Shown here: positions 45,304-56,887 of the stretch, one piece after another
How positions within the stretch are numbered: position 1 is the first letter of the stretch
Layout: every line of letters begins with the position of its first letter
NCBI GenBank assembly: GCA_038373865.1
Contig: JAXGGA010000471.1
Coordinates: 110,001 to 174,000, forward strand
Length of the DNA stretch: 64,000 nucleotides
Direction of reading: 5' to 3'
Source of the DNA: Uloborus plumipes
Lineage: Eukaryota; Arthropoda; Arachnida; Araneae; Uloboridae
Translations under genes and position numbers: made by a program
Notes under the pieces: generated by a model
What the model saw: only the letters and a program-made list of their open reading frames with translations
Database searches by the model: none
What the model was told of the DNA's origin: nothing

Positions 45304-45692
45304 ATTCATTCCCTTCCAAACTTCATTTGAAGCTAACTCAGCTTCAACAGTTTGTGGAGGTCTGCGTGCTATGCGCCTTGCCTCCGTGTTCGTTGTAGTT
45401 AAAAGTGAAAAAACATTTATCCACGAAATTAAAAGAGACTTTGAATAGTGCAATAGTTAATAAATATTCCAAATAGATTTTTTAGACTTCATTAAACTAG
45501 AAATTTGAGTATTGATGAATAATCATTGGCATGAGGTTTATGTCAAAAGGATGGATATTCAAAGTGGGATCCAAAAACAGCAGGAATATTAGCATAAAGA
45601 AAGGAAGGCGTTGTGACGTGTTTGCATGGCGTCATCAATAATAAAGGAATATAAAAACCAGAACAAAAGAGCGAAAAGGCAGGCCGAAAAAG

Positions 45693-48600
45693 TTACGGCT
45701 GCAGGAACATAGAGTAAAATACGGAGCAATAATCAGGGGAGTAAGAAAGAAGAGGAGTAGCAAGTAAATCATTAGTGCAGTGCACAAGATGGGGTGGAAT
45801 AAGCTGTATGAGGCGATTTCTATAGTTAGAGAAGTGGTTGCAGATATTTAGTCTGTGCCAAATAGTTTCTGAGGAATCACAATAACAACAAATCGGGGAA
45901 GGTTCAAATTTAAATTTAAAAAGTCTTTCTTTCAAGAGGAAGCTGTCTAGAACAAGTCTGTTTAAGAAAATTTCCTGTTTCCTGCATTTGATCCAATGAA
46001 TTTTTTTCTTATCAGGAATAGATCTAAGCTTGAATTTGTATAATATTTAGAGATCTTCCATTTTTCCGTTTCTTCTTTTTTGCAGGCGTGTTCGATGTGA
46101 TTTTTGACATCTTTCCAAGTGGTGATAGCGAGTTTGGGGATATTTTGGCTTAAGGCTGCTTCTTTAGCTAATTTATCGGCTAATTCATTTAGTTCAATTC
46201 CTGAATGGCTTGGAATCCAGATTATCAAAATTTCTTTGTTACTGCTGGCTTCATGTAAAATATTTCTCAAGACAGTTATTAGTTTTTCTTCCTTTTTCTT
46301 TTTATTTTTTAATGCTTCGATAGAACTTAAGCTGTCAGTGATGATAATAGTAGGTTTTGATCTGTCAATGAGGAATTTGGCAGTATAAAATATGGCGGTC
46401 ATTTCGGCTGTGAAAACAGAACAAATATCTAGCAGTTTAATTTTCCTGTCTTCTTTGTTTTTGTTTGTCAGAGATGGAAATCTTCCGCGGATTCGCGATT
46501 TTCCGCTTTTTGTATTTTTTCTTTCTTTCCGCAATCAAAAAATGAATGTTGCATCAAGTTTAGAATTGAAGATAAAAAAAATGCACTCATTATTAAAATG
46601 AAGCTTAAAATGAGCTGATTTAAAGTAGTAGTTGTAGAAATTATTTCCAACTTATAAAATAATGGAAATGTTTTTAGGATCCAGTAGGATTGAAATCTCA
46701 AGGATGGCCTGCAATAATTGGCGAACTACGTACTCTATTTTAGCATGCTGCCAAAAATATCCGTTTCTGTTGTAGGAGGTGGAAATTAAGAAAGTTCAGC
46801 TAAAATAATCGAAATCTGTTACAAATTGGAAAAATTATTTTGATCTTTAAAATTTATCAAAATAACTAAAGATCATGCAATATTAGTTAGAGAATTTATT
46901 TCTTGAGATACATGTGTCTAATTCCTCAAAAATTGCATCCCCCCTTTTTTTCTACATTGTTGTGAATGACTTAAAATAAACATGGAATGAGCAATTAAGA
47001 GCTTTTAAAGATATTTACTTTCAATTTTAAGACACAAATTTAGAGGAAATCTTGCATGAATAATTTCGCATAATATGGGAATGAAATATATACGAATTTA
47101 AAGCTGCGCAATTTTTCCTCCTTAATGACTGGGAGCTGTTTTCATCCCTGGTTTGTTATGCTGAAGCTTACGTTATTTTCTATTTTTGACCCGTTCGTTG
47201 CCCATATGTCAAAATTTCTATGATAGTTCAGAAATTCAAGAAAGGACTGGTTGATTTCTTCTCTACAAGTTGCTTTCTGGAACTGTTCGGTCTTCGTGAT
47301 GTAGGTTAGATTGTATTCCATCCAAGGGGGAGAACAGGGACTTTCGAGTAGGATGTTTTGATTGATGAGATATTTCGTTTTATAGTTTTCGATGATCTTG
47401 TGAGCTTTAATATCAAAATCGCTCTTAGAATCTAATTTGATGTTGCGATTAAATTTGTTTCTATGACTGTGTTTGTAATTTTGTTTTAAACTATATTTGA
47501 CGATGTGCCATTTTAATCTGTCTTCGTATGGACTTAGTTGCGTGTGGTGTCTCATAACTTCATTTGGTGTAAAATTGTTTACTTTTAAGCAACATCTAAG
47601 GGCTTTATTTTCGATAACTGGGAATCGATTTATGTTTTTTTGGTTTCTTTCGTTCTGCAGATGCTTGCATAATCGATCTGAGGGATGATTGTTTGTTTGA
47701 CAATATTGATTAGATTATGGTTTGTCATGTCTGTGTTCTGAGCGCTGAGAATTTTAAGAACATTGATGGCTTTTATGACTTTCCTTTCAATTTTTTGAGT
47801 GTGAATGTTCCATTTGATGGAACATGGATGTTATGGTCTATCCATAAACCAAGAATTTTATGGTTGTGGCTTCATGGGATGTTTGTGTTATACATTCCAA
47901 CGTTGAAATTGCTTTTTGTCTTAGTTCTTGTTAAATCGAGGAGGGAACATTTAGCGGGGGTGAATTCCAGTTTTTTAATGTCCATTCAGCAAGTTGTGAG
48001 ACTGTTTTGTGAAGGGCGATTTTCGCTGTTTCTTCTTTTTTATGTCTGATAATGCAAGTTATATCGTCTGCGTAGACGTATATGTTGCAATCTTCATTTT
48101 GGATTTCGTTTAAATCTATAAGAAAGCAATTGAAAAGGAAGGCTGACAGGATTGCGCCTTGGGGTAATCCATGTGAGATGGGTCTTTCTGTTGATATTTT
48201 GTTTCTCCAGCTTTAAGATGTCTGTTTGTTAGAAAATTCTTAATCCAGTTGAATATTTTTATGTCAAGATTAGTTTTTACTAGCTTATTAATTAAGATAT
48301 TGGTTCTGACATTGTCATATGCCCCCTTTATGTCTAATGAAAGAAGGAAGATGGTGTTTTTATTTTTCCTTGCTTCTTTTATATCTGTGATAATTTTTAT
48401 GAGGAAATCTTCTGTTCCTCTTTCTTTCCTGAATACATAAAAGCAATCAGGGAAAATGTTGTAATTTTGCTCCCACCATATTAATCTCTTTAGGATTAGG
48501 CATTCTAGTAGCTTGCAGATGTTTTGTGTCATGGCTATTGGTCTATAATTTTCAATATGTTTATTATCTTTCCTGGTTTTGATGATGGGGACGATTTTGG

Positions 48601-49920
48601 ATATTTTCCAAATTTCCGGTATTGTGTTTGTAGCTATGCTATTGTTGTAAAAAGACCTGAGTAAATGTCTTCCTTCTGTTGGTAGAATTTTAATTATTTT
48701 GTTGTTGATTTTGTCAGTGCCGGCTGCCGTGTTTTTGAGGTTCTTTATAGCGTAATCAACTTCTTGAGTTGTGAAATCTTTAGAAATGTATATTTTTTGG
48801 ATATTATTGATTGGTGTGAAGTAAATTTGATTTGGAATGTTGGTAGTTTTGGAGTAATGTTTGGCGAAAAGATCGGCTTGAGCTTGTAGATTTGTGATTG
48901 TGCTACCATTATCTTCTAGTACTAGGTTACTATATTGATTGTCTTTTATATTTTTTAGATTGTGTTGGGTGCGGCTCCAGAATTTCTTTTTTTCCTCTTT
49001 GATGGTTTTTCTAAATTTTGCAAGTTTCTTTTTGTAGTTTGTCCAATCACTTATTTGATTCGTGTGATAAGCTTTGTTCATGGCTATGTTTTTTTCTTTT
49101 TTGTTTAGCGCGCATTTTTTGTTCCACCATTTTTGAATCATTTTACTGTCCTTGAACCGTATAATACTGGTATTTTCATTGACTGCTTTGAGGATGTACT
49201 TATTAAATTTAGTTATGTCATCACTTTAGGTTGGGTCAAAATTTTCTTCAGCTATTATTTTGTTAATATCATTTGCGGTATTGCTCCAATTTGTATATCG
49301 TTTTTCGATTAGTTCCTTGTTGTTTGGGTTATTGCATTTTTTTAGGAAGGTGGGAAAGTGGTCATTATCTCCGCATTCTTTGCTTCGAAACCAAGAGAAA
49401 AGAAAAATTAAATTTGTAATTACAATTGTTAAGTCCAAAATCCTGTCTTCTTTCCCTCTATTCATTCTCGTTGGGTCTTTAGTGTTCATTATGCAGAGAT
49501 TTCTATCAAGAATCCAATCGTAGAATTTTTTGGCACTCGGGTGGGTGACTCTGTTCCCAGTGCATGAACTTCTGGCATTAAAGTCTCGGGTAAAGATGAC
49601 ATTATTGTCTAAGAGGTTGTCTAGAAAGTTGATTATATTTTCATTGAATGTGCCAGGAGAGCGATAGCAATTGTAAATTTTTATTGTGTAGTTATCAAAA
49701 TAAACTTGTACTGCGTTTATTTCAAAATTCGGAACATTGAAATTTATGGGGAGTTCTTTAGACGTACATAAATACAGACTCCTCCGCCTTTATGCAGAAA
49801 AGGTCTTTCTTTTGCGTAGTTGATGTAATTTGAAATTAAAAGAATATTAAGGCCGCTACACCAAGTCTCTTGGAGGCAAATAATATCTGGGTTTGTCCAG
49901 GAAATAAGGAGTTAAAGAAA
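45693..49920 (-). pseudogene. I-group LINE ORF2: endonuclease, reverse transcriptase, RNase H
   Basis: The endonuclease shows CLQETW at about 49861-49880, DFNAR at about 49574 and NDHFP at about 49358, the usual APE catalytic elements. The reverse transcriptase (from 49141) has AAGTDKINNKI, NYRPIAMTQ, LLSLDIKGAYDNV, a frameshifted GLPQG at about 48157 and catalytic YADD at 48063-48074. RNase H begins near 47195 with TNGS, where active enzymes have TDGS, so a catalytic Asp is probably lost. It is then split by the 46469-47150 insertion and resumes with AEMTAI, IIITDSLSS and SHSGIELNELADKLA. A C-x2-C...H...C motif near 45850 closes the protein. Several frameshifts and stops mark a dead copy. 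Confidence 0.85.
46469..47150. mobile_element. DNA-transposon insertion in the RNase H domain
   Basis: The ends CAGAGATGGAAA (46469) and TTTTCATCCCTG (ending 47150) are inverted copies with two mismatches in 12. GTTTGT flanks both sides (46463-46468 and 47151-47156). Discounting the insert and one GTTTGT makes the RNase H frame continuous. CAGRGATG ends resemble hAT elements, but the clear duplication is 6 bp rather than 8. The 682-bp body has no transposase. Confidence 0.8.
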
Positions 49921-50161
49921 ACAGAGGTTTTTGCCCACACATCGCCAGTTCCAATTAAACAAAAAAACACCCATGAAAAAACACAAAAAAAAAGGAAGCC
50001 ACATTAAGTGGTCTCGTTGATCTCAGTCTCGTTTTCGATTGAATCAGAAAAGTTCATAGGGCTACCTGTGTCAAAGAAAATATCAACTTCTTTGGCAGGG
50101 TCGAAGTCACTGCTTGCACTGAGTAAAATATTCTTATTTTGAAGAGAACGATATTGATTGA

Positions 50162-52734
50162 TCAGTTTTTTTTTTCATTTTCACCAATGTCGTTTTCGGA
50201 GTTATTGAAAAGTCCTGTTAATGCGTTTTTTAAGGTGAATAGTTCAATTTTAATGTTTTTAATTTCTTCTTTTAGAGTATTTATTTCAGTGTCTTTTTCT
50301 TTGATTATGTTTAAGAGCGACTCATAATTTTCGCTATGCTTATTTACAAATTGCATTTTGCGTCAGCTTTTCGGGTCGGGTATTTCCGCTTGCTATTTTG
50401 GCATAGGTTGGTTTAACTACTGTGTTTTGATTGCTTTTTTTTGTTGTTGTAATTTTCATATATCGGGCAATTTTTCTCAAGTGCGGAATGATTCCCTTTA
50501 CATCGAAAGCACTTGGGAGTAGTGTCGCAAGTTGTATGGTCCTCTCCGCAATTTGCACACTTTTGCGTGCCCCTGCAAAATTTTCTGGGTGTCCAATCTT
50601 AAGGCATTTTTTGCAGATGGTGGGTCTATCGACAAATTTTTCAACTTTGTATCGCATGCGATTGATTTGGATATTGTCTTGATTCGTTTTTCCTATTTCT
50701 TTGAGAAGCACGACGGGGATTGGATCAGTTGTGCCTTTTTTGGTAAATCTTATGATTTGACATACCTTGATATTATCCCAGGGTTCGTACGCTCCTTACA
50801 AACTCCTTATAAACTCTTGCTTTTTAAGAAGAAAAAATAAGGGCCCTTAAAACTCCTGAATTTTGCTATAATCTCCTTACAAACTCCTTATTTTTAATTC
50901 TGTGAATACAAGCCCTTGAATATTTTCTTCTACTACTAATCCCAAGATTGTATTCGAATATTGTACCGGAGTTCTGGTATCGTGTTAATATTGGAAATCT
51001 AGTATTTTTCGCTACGCTTTTATCTCTACGATTACATCCGAAAATCTTTTCCTCACTCCAAATTTTCGACGATTAAGTCGATAATTATTAATTATATTGA
51101 TCAAGTAGACCTGTTAAAAGAAAATTCTAAATTTTTTTTGCTTTAGTACATTGTTTTATTTGCCGTTTTTATACTAAAACGCCTTCATTTTAAATGATGC
51201 AATCTGTTTGCATCCGGTTTGGAAATAGAATTTTTCTGAATTTTAGTGCGTACTTGGCTTTATTAAGGGGCAAATAAGTAAAATCGTTTTTTATTTGTTT
51301 TAAAATCGAAAATTAAAATTTTTCAAGCGAAATTCTGTTCTTTATGAGAGACAAAAAATTAAAATTTAAGTCCCAGATTTAATTTAAGTTTTGCTTCAAA
51401 TACTTTAATGCTATAACTATTTTGTTTACCGATGAGCTTTAAAATGTTAATTTAAAACATTTTTACTTGAATAAATCCTTTTATATATCGCTTTTTTCCC
51501 CTTTTAATTCGTTCATTATGGAAATCGCGATCTTTTTGCATCCGCCATTGGAATACGATTTTTCGCATTTATGACATTTACTGTACTCAGTCAAGAGGCA
51601 AACGACTAAAATTTATTTATATTTTTCCTTTAAATCATTAATTTGAAAAGTTTTAAACAAAATTCTGTGCACTTTAATAATGTCAATCGTCAAAGCTTAA
51701 GGAAGTTGGAAGTTGTTTTAACCTCTACTATTTTCAGTTAGCTTATTACAATGAAGTTAAAAATGCAAGACAACGTGTGCATAAGTACAAATGTTTAAAA
51801 AGAGTTAGAAAACTCAGCAAATAGCTATTTCGGGGCTATTATAAATGAAGCCCCATCATCAGTGCAAAAAGAAGATGATGGTTCACTGACCACAGTCAAG
51901 TGAACCCAGCTTATTACAATGCTTATTTTAATAATTACTTTTTTTATGCTGATTCTAGTTACAAAATTATTAAGGAGTTTCTTGTTGAGAAAACACTAAT
52001 TTTCATTTTTTTTTTTTTTTACATTCTTTTAATTTTTTTTTTTTTACTTTTTTTAAAATTTGTATCCTCAAAATAAAGTATTGCATATTTGACTTTCAAT
52101 TTAGTATGTTACTCAATATATTGTATGACGGCAAAAATAAATAACACAAGAGTTGTAGAAAAATGTTTGAGATATGTTGCTGAAAAATAAGTATTTCGAG
52201 TGGGAAAGTCCTGAAAAATTTAAATGAACTCCTGCTAAACTCCTTAAAAACTCCTTACTTTTAATTTTCAAATTTGAGTATGAACCCTGTATCCTCTGTT
52301 AGTTTTTCGGCTATATATTTTAGGGACGTTTCAACGTCGACATTTCTAATTACGTATTTGGTACTTATGGTATCTTCGATAAGTCTAGTTGCGGTATTTA
52401 CTCCAAGGAAAGAATTTAAAATGCTTACCTTTTGGACGGTGCTCTTCTTGTCAGTAGTTATGATGATATTGTTATTTCTTGAGAATATCACTTCGTCGGA
52501 TTTATCTGTAAGTTTTTCAATTTCTTCGTGAAATTTTATACCCTTATTTCTTGGTATAGGCGTGTTAATTCCGTATATGCATATCTTTATTTGCGTGGCT
52601 CCATTTTTGAGGGCAAAGTCAGCTTTATCTTCTAAACTTATATTTGTTTCATAGACGTTTGGGTTTCTTTTTATGCTTTTATCAGCGATAGGACTGATAT
52701 CCTCCGTGGAGTTTGATTTCCTTTTGCCTGACAT
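50162..52734 (-). pseudogene. I-group LINE ORF1 (Gag-like), interrupted
   Basis: The ATG at 52734 opens MSGKRKSNSTEDISPIADKS. The protein runs to 52295, is split by the insertion at 50779-52289, and resumes at 50773 in the same frame once one 5-bp duplication is discounted. It continues through an IIRFTKK segment and VEKFVDRPTICKKCLKIGH, a zinc-knuckle start; a frameshift then obscures the remaining Cys/His residues near 50500-50600. A Lys/Glu-rich coiled-coil stretch (50356-50165) ends it. ORF1 proteins of this type bind element RNA. It is inactive through the insertion and frameshifts. Confidence 0.75.
50779..52289. mobile_element. DNA-transposon insertion in ORF1
   Basis: The ends CAGGGTTCGTAC (50779) and GTATGAACCCTG (ending 52289) are inverted copies with one mismatch. 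TATCC flanks both sides (50774-50778 and 52290-52294). Discounting the insert and one TATCC joins the two parts of ORF1 in frame. Subterminal AAACTCCTTA motifs recur at both ends in the same orientation. 1511 bp with no transposase frame. CAGGGTTC ends are hAT-like; the 5-bp duplication would fit only atypical hAT groups. Confidence 0.82.
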
Positions 52735-52977
52735 GAGGAGGAACTTACTCCCCTTCCAGAAAAAATTAATATCACTTCAAGAAATAAGAAGAAATAAGGA
52801 AGAAAAAAGGAAACGAGAGGCAGTCTGGACTGGACTGAAATATTTCTCAAACATAAAACCAATTCAAAAGGAATGGGGAAGACTGAAAACGATAAAGTAT
52901 TAACATAAGATGGCGGCTATCCACGAGCGCAGCCTCATACACCAGACCTCCCGTAACCACCACGTTCTCTGTAGGTA

Positions 52978-53449
52978 CTTGTTTGTTCTAAAACTTTGTC
53001 AAAATTTCTACACAGAAGTAAGAACAGTCTTCTTCCACGCAACAAGTGTCATAGGTAACTACGTCGGCTTACCCTCTCTGTGTTAAATGCGTTACTAAAA
53101 AGAGACGTATCACTTATGGCTGGGTGTTTTTGAACCCTTCCAAACTTTAAGTGTGTATTCAGGGTAGCACAGCCTCATGAAAAAAGGGGAAGTGCTGAGT
53201 ATTTCAGCATTTCAGTCTTTTTGTGTTCTTGTATTCAAAAAATTTGCTTTTAAAGTCTTTCCCTTTTCTTTTAACTTATTGCTTTTAACTCTTAAAAATT
53301 TGCTCAATTTTATTTAACTTAAATTCTAAAGTTAGTAAATTTAATTATTGTTACATTCATCAAATAGTGCATGAAAAATCACTTACTTAATCAGTTTTTG
53401 TTCTTACATTGCACTCTAATATGATGCAGCCAGAAACAAAGGGCTGTAG
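52978..53449. other. No gene seen
   Basis: AT-rich intergenic sequence after the 5' end of the LINE. Nothing supported. Confidence 0.4.
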
Positions 53450-54180
53450 GCAGAGGCGGACTGGCCGTAGAGGCTACCTGCCCGCGGGCAGGTGCGCCCT
53501 CCGGCCTGTGCGCCCTCAAAACGTGTGCTCCTTCGTTTTTTTTTAAAATAATTTTAAAGGTTTGAAATCAACCCCTAACAGTTTGAAAAGTACCGCCCCT
53601 ACACTGCCAGTGCGCCTTCAACTTTAGTTAATTACTTATTTTTTAATTTTTTCCCGTTTGAAACATGTAAAGTAGCCAATATGCGTTATCAGAAGGCGGT
53701 TCTTTTTGTACCCCAGAAGTGGTAGGTGGGTCTTTAAGGGAGATCTCATCCAAAGTTAGCGCCCTCCGGTCTGTGCGTCCTTGCACCGTGAACAAAGTCC
53801 CCCCCCCCTTTTTTTTACGTTCGAAGCACGGAAAGCAATCTATAAAAGATTGAAGAAGATGGTTATACTCAATAATGTACCTGTTATAATTAACTTTTAT
53901 TTACTACACCCCAGACGTGATAGGTTGTCGGAAAGGGGGAGCTTTGCCAAAAAAAAAACAGCGCCTTCCAGGTTGTACGCTTATGCACCCTCGAACCTAT
54001 ACGCCTTCGTTTTTTTTCCACCTTACTTTCGGAGGCTATGAAACAGGCAGGCCCCCAGACGTGAGGGCAGTCCAGTCCGAGGGGGGGATCTTAATCCAAA
54101 GTGAGCTCCCTCCGGCCTATGTATCATTGCATCCTCGAATCTAGTGTCTCCCCCGCGCCCCCCTTTTTAGCCTACATTCC
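53450..54180 (+). repeat. Diverged direct repeats with GCGCCYTCCGG motif
   Basis: Blocks reading GCGCCCTCCGGCCTGTGCG followed by a C- or T-run recur near 53494, 53759, 53960 and 54103, with AAGTGGTAGGTGGGTC-like sequence between. A fifth relative lies at 56080-56190 (GGTGATAGGTAG, TTTGCGCCTTCGAACCTGTG). Spacing is irregular (140-265 bp). Non-coding, GC-richer than its surroundings. Confidence 0.55.
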
Positions 54181-54411
54181 TGTTAAAAATAAAAGAGACG
54201 AAAAAAGCATAAAAAGTGGCCCAATGCATCTAAAAAATATCGCCAAGTCCAAAAAATATCGCCAAGTTCAAAAAATATCGCCAAGTCCAAAACAAAGTCA
54301 AAAAGAAACAAAAAAAAAAAAGAAAGAAATATCGAAAAATTAAAAATTTGAAAGTAGGGTATTGAGATGGGGAATTTGTGTGTCGGTCTGTCTGTCCCCC
54401 CCCCCCTAATA

Positions 54412-55270
54412 AATTTTGAATGAACATTCCAATTTGAACGAATTTTTTTTGTTGGAAAGATCTCGGCTAGTACAGCTCATTCCCATATTTGATTTTTCTA
54501 TTTGAACAATTTTTGGTTCAACTTTGAGCCGTTCAAACAACCTGTCCCGCGATACTAACTTTTTAGTTAACAGTCCGATTTGAACAAACTTTCTTTTGTT
54601 CGAAAGATCTTTTCAAGGATACGTCATTCCCGTATCTACATTTTTGATTTGAACAATTTTTCGTTCAACATTGAACCATTCAAACAAGCTGTCATCCCTA
54701 ATAGCTTTTGAGTGAACAGTCTGATTTGAACTAACTTTTTTTTGTTCGAAGCATCTCGGCAAGGATACTTTATTACCGTATTTAAATTTTAAATTTGAAA
54801 ATTTTTGGTTCATCATTGAACCATTCAAGCAACCTTTCCCCACCTAAGAACTTTTAAGTGAACCTTCCGAATTGAATAAACTTTTTTTTGTTCGAAAGAT
54901 CTTATCAAGAATACTTCATTCCCGTTTCTAAATTTCCGATTTGAATAATTTTTCGTTCAACATTGAACCGTTCAAACAAGCTCTCACCAAAATATCTTTT
55001 GAGTGAACAGTCCGATTTAAACAAACTTTTTTTGTTCGAAAGATCTCGGCAAGGATACTTCATTACCGTATTTAAATTTTCAATTTGAACATTTTTTCCT
55101 TCAACATTGAACCGTTCAAGCAACCTTTCCCCACCTAATAACTTGTAAGTGAACCATCCGAATTGAATAAACTTTTTTTTGTTCGAAAGATTTCGGAGAG
55201 ACTCATTCCCATATTTCACTTTTCAATCTGAACCATTTTTCGTTCAATGATGAACCGTTCAGAAAATTTT
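54412..55270 (+). repeat. 146-bp tandem repeat, about six units
   Basis: A T-run followed by GTTCGAAAGATCTCGGCAAG recurs with GTT at 54451, 54598, 54744, 54890, 55034 and 55181 (spacing 144-147). Each unit also has GTTCAACATTGAACCGTTCA and AGTGAACAGTCCGATTTGAA. Odd and even units differ slightly (AACAAGCT against AGCAACCT), suggesting a higher-order 290-bp unit in part. Frames read through several units but are rich in Asn/Lys/Phe without family signals. Confidence 0.88.
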
Positions 55271-56887
55271 TTAACATGAGCGCCTACTGGGAAATTTAAA
55301 TTGAATGTTGATTCTGAACTTAAAGGCGGATTTCCTTCAACCTAACTTTGTAAAAAAATGGTTTTGATAAATAATGTACTGTAAAGTACTTTTCTGAATA
55401 ATTTTCTGTGAGGACTCTTATTCCGACTCCGACTCCGCAAACATGGCGGAAATGCAGTCTCAGAAAATATGACTGACTGGGCAGACGTTTTTTTTTTTTT
55501 TTTTTGCAGACTATTTTTTTTGTTTACAAAAATTTTTCATTCACAAGAGCATTTTATTCTTTACTTATGTTTAACAACTGGCAACGGATTAAAAATAAAA
55601 TTCGAGACATTTTATTAACGAACGAGGTTTTTTTTTTTCTTCCTTTGATAAAATGTGTTTTGATGTTCTTTGTACTTTTATTTTATTTATTAATTTTTTT
55701 CCTTTTGAAAACGATTGTGGAATTTTTCTACGGAAGAACTATAACAGTTACATTCTTTAAAAGGTGCGACAAAACTTTATTTACTCGTTTATTTACTTTT
55801 TATGTGTCCATTTCATCTGATGAGAGGGGTATATTTTGCTTTTAGAAATCAACTTTAAGTGCTATAAAGGTATGTTTGACATAATTTTCAGTTTCAGATA
55901 TTCAAGAGAATATTGATCAGATGCTACAATGCCGATGTCGATGTACGGGAAAGTAGGCTCGTTTAGTTCTTGATAGAACTTCTTGTTTAATTCGAAGAGA
56001 ATGAAAGTCTTTTTAAGTTTGCTGCAGGATATTTTTAAAAAATGTGCTATAATTCATTTTAATTCATTGCCCCCCACCCGCTCCCAGAGGTGATAGGTAG
56101 TCTGGAAGGAAGACCTATTCTACCCAAAAAAAAAAAACCTTTCCCTGGGCTATGCGTCTTTGCGCCTTCGAACCTGTGCTCCTTTGGTGTTTTAATTTTT
56201 TTATTCAAATCGCGTGAAGTACTTAATAAAAGTTTCAGAACAAGGTTTAAATGAATAGCGTAAAAAATAAACTTTGAATTCGTAGTGCCTCAAAATGGAT
56301 AGGTAGTATGGTCTTAAACCAAAGTAAGCGCTCTTATTTTTGTGCGTTTTCCTCTCTTTTGTGTGTGTGTACGTGTGTATGCCAAGTCAAAGTGTCAATC
56401 TACCTTGACTGAGGTTACAAATTCATGTGTGGTGTTGATGGTTAGAGAAATCAGTTGTCAAAGATTCTTCAGACAGGTATTTTTATGATGTTAGAAAGCT
56501 GCATGAGTAAGCAATTGAACTGTAGTGCACTGAAAAACGTGTACTACCGACAAAAATGTTTAGTTTTGCCTAAAATAAAATTAAATAATGATTTACTGAA
56601 TATTGTGTTTAGTTGATTGACTGGCTTCTCCCTATTTTCATGAGCATTTTAATAGTAAGCGGATCATCAAAACAGCAGTAAGTAAGTCTCTATATATACG
56701 CACACCATAATTCGTTATAAATCGCACAACTTTTCGAATGTAAACAATAAATTGAAAAAAAAAAAAAAAAAAATTCTGTATTTTAAGCACAACAGCTAAT
56801 ATGTAACCATTTAGTGCATGATGAAGCTCTGTTATGAAGCCCATTTATTTATGAATAATGGTTAAAATTGTATTTTATTTAAATCTA
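55271..56887. other. No gene seen
   Basis: T-rich sequence with homopolymer runs, a GT microsatellite near 56359 and an A-run near 56755. 56080-56190 is a copy of the 53450-54180 repeat. No supported coding sequence. Confidence 0.45.

Larger units (their letters stand above)
45304..52977 (-). mobile_element. Nearly complete I-group LINE, with two nested insertions
   Basis: Minus-strand order: ORF1 with CCHC knuckles (52734 to about 50165), an APE-type endonuclease, reverse transcriptase, RNase H and a C-terminal CCHC motif (about 49920 to 45693). This domain order with RNase H is characteristic of the I group of non-LTR retrotransposons. Two DNA-transposon insertions (50779-52289 and 46469-47150) account for about 2.2 kb, leaving roughly 5.4 kb of element, a normal full length. 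Frameshifts and stops make it inactive. The outer boundaries are approximate. Confidence 0.8.

Noticed and set aside
47717..48049. Plus-strand 110-codon frame
   Set aside because: It is the antisense of the LINE reverse transcriptase region that includes YADD.
55504..55845. 113-codon Phe/Leu-rich frame resembling a membrane protein
   Set aside because: It lies in T-rich sequence where such frames appear by composition; no conserved motif or splice sites.
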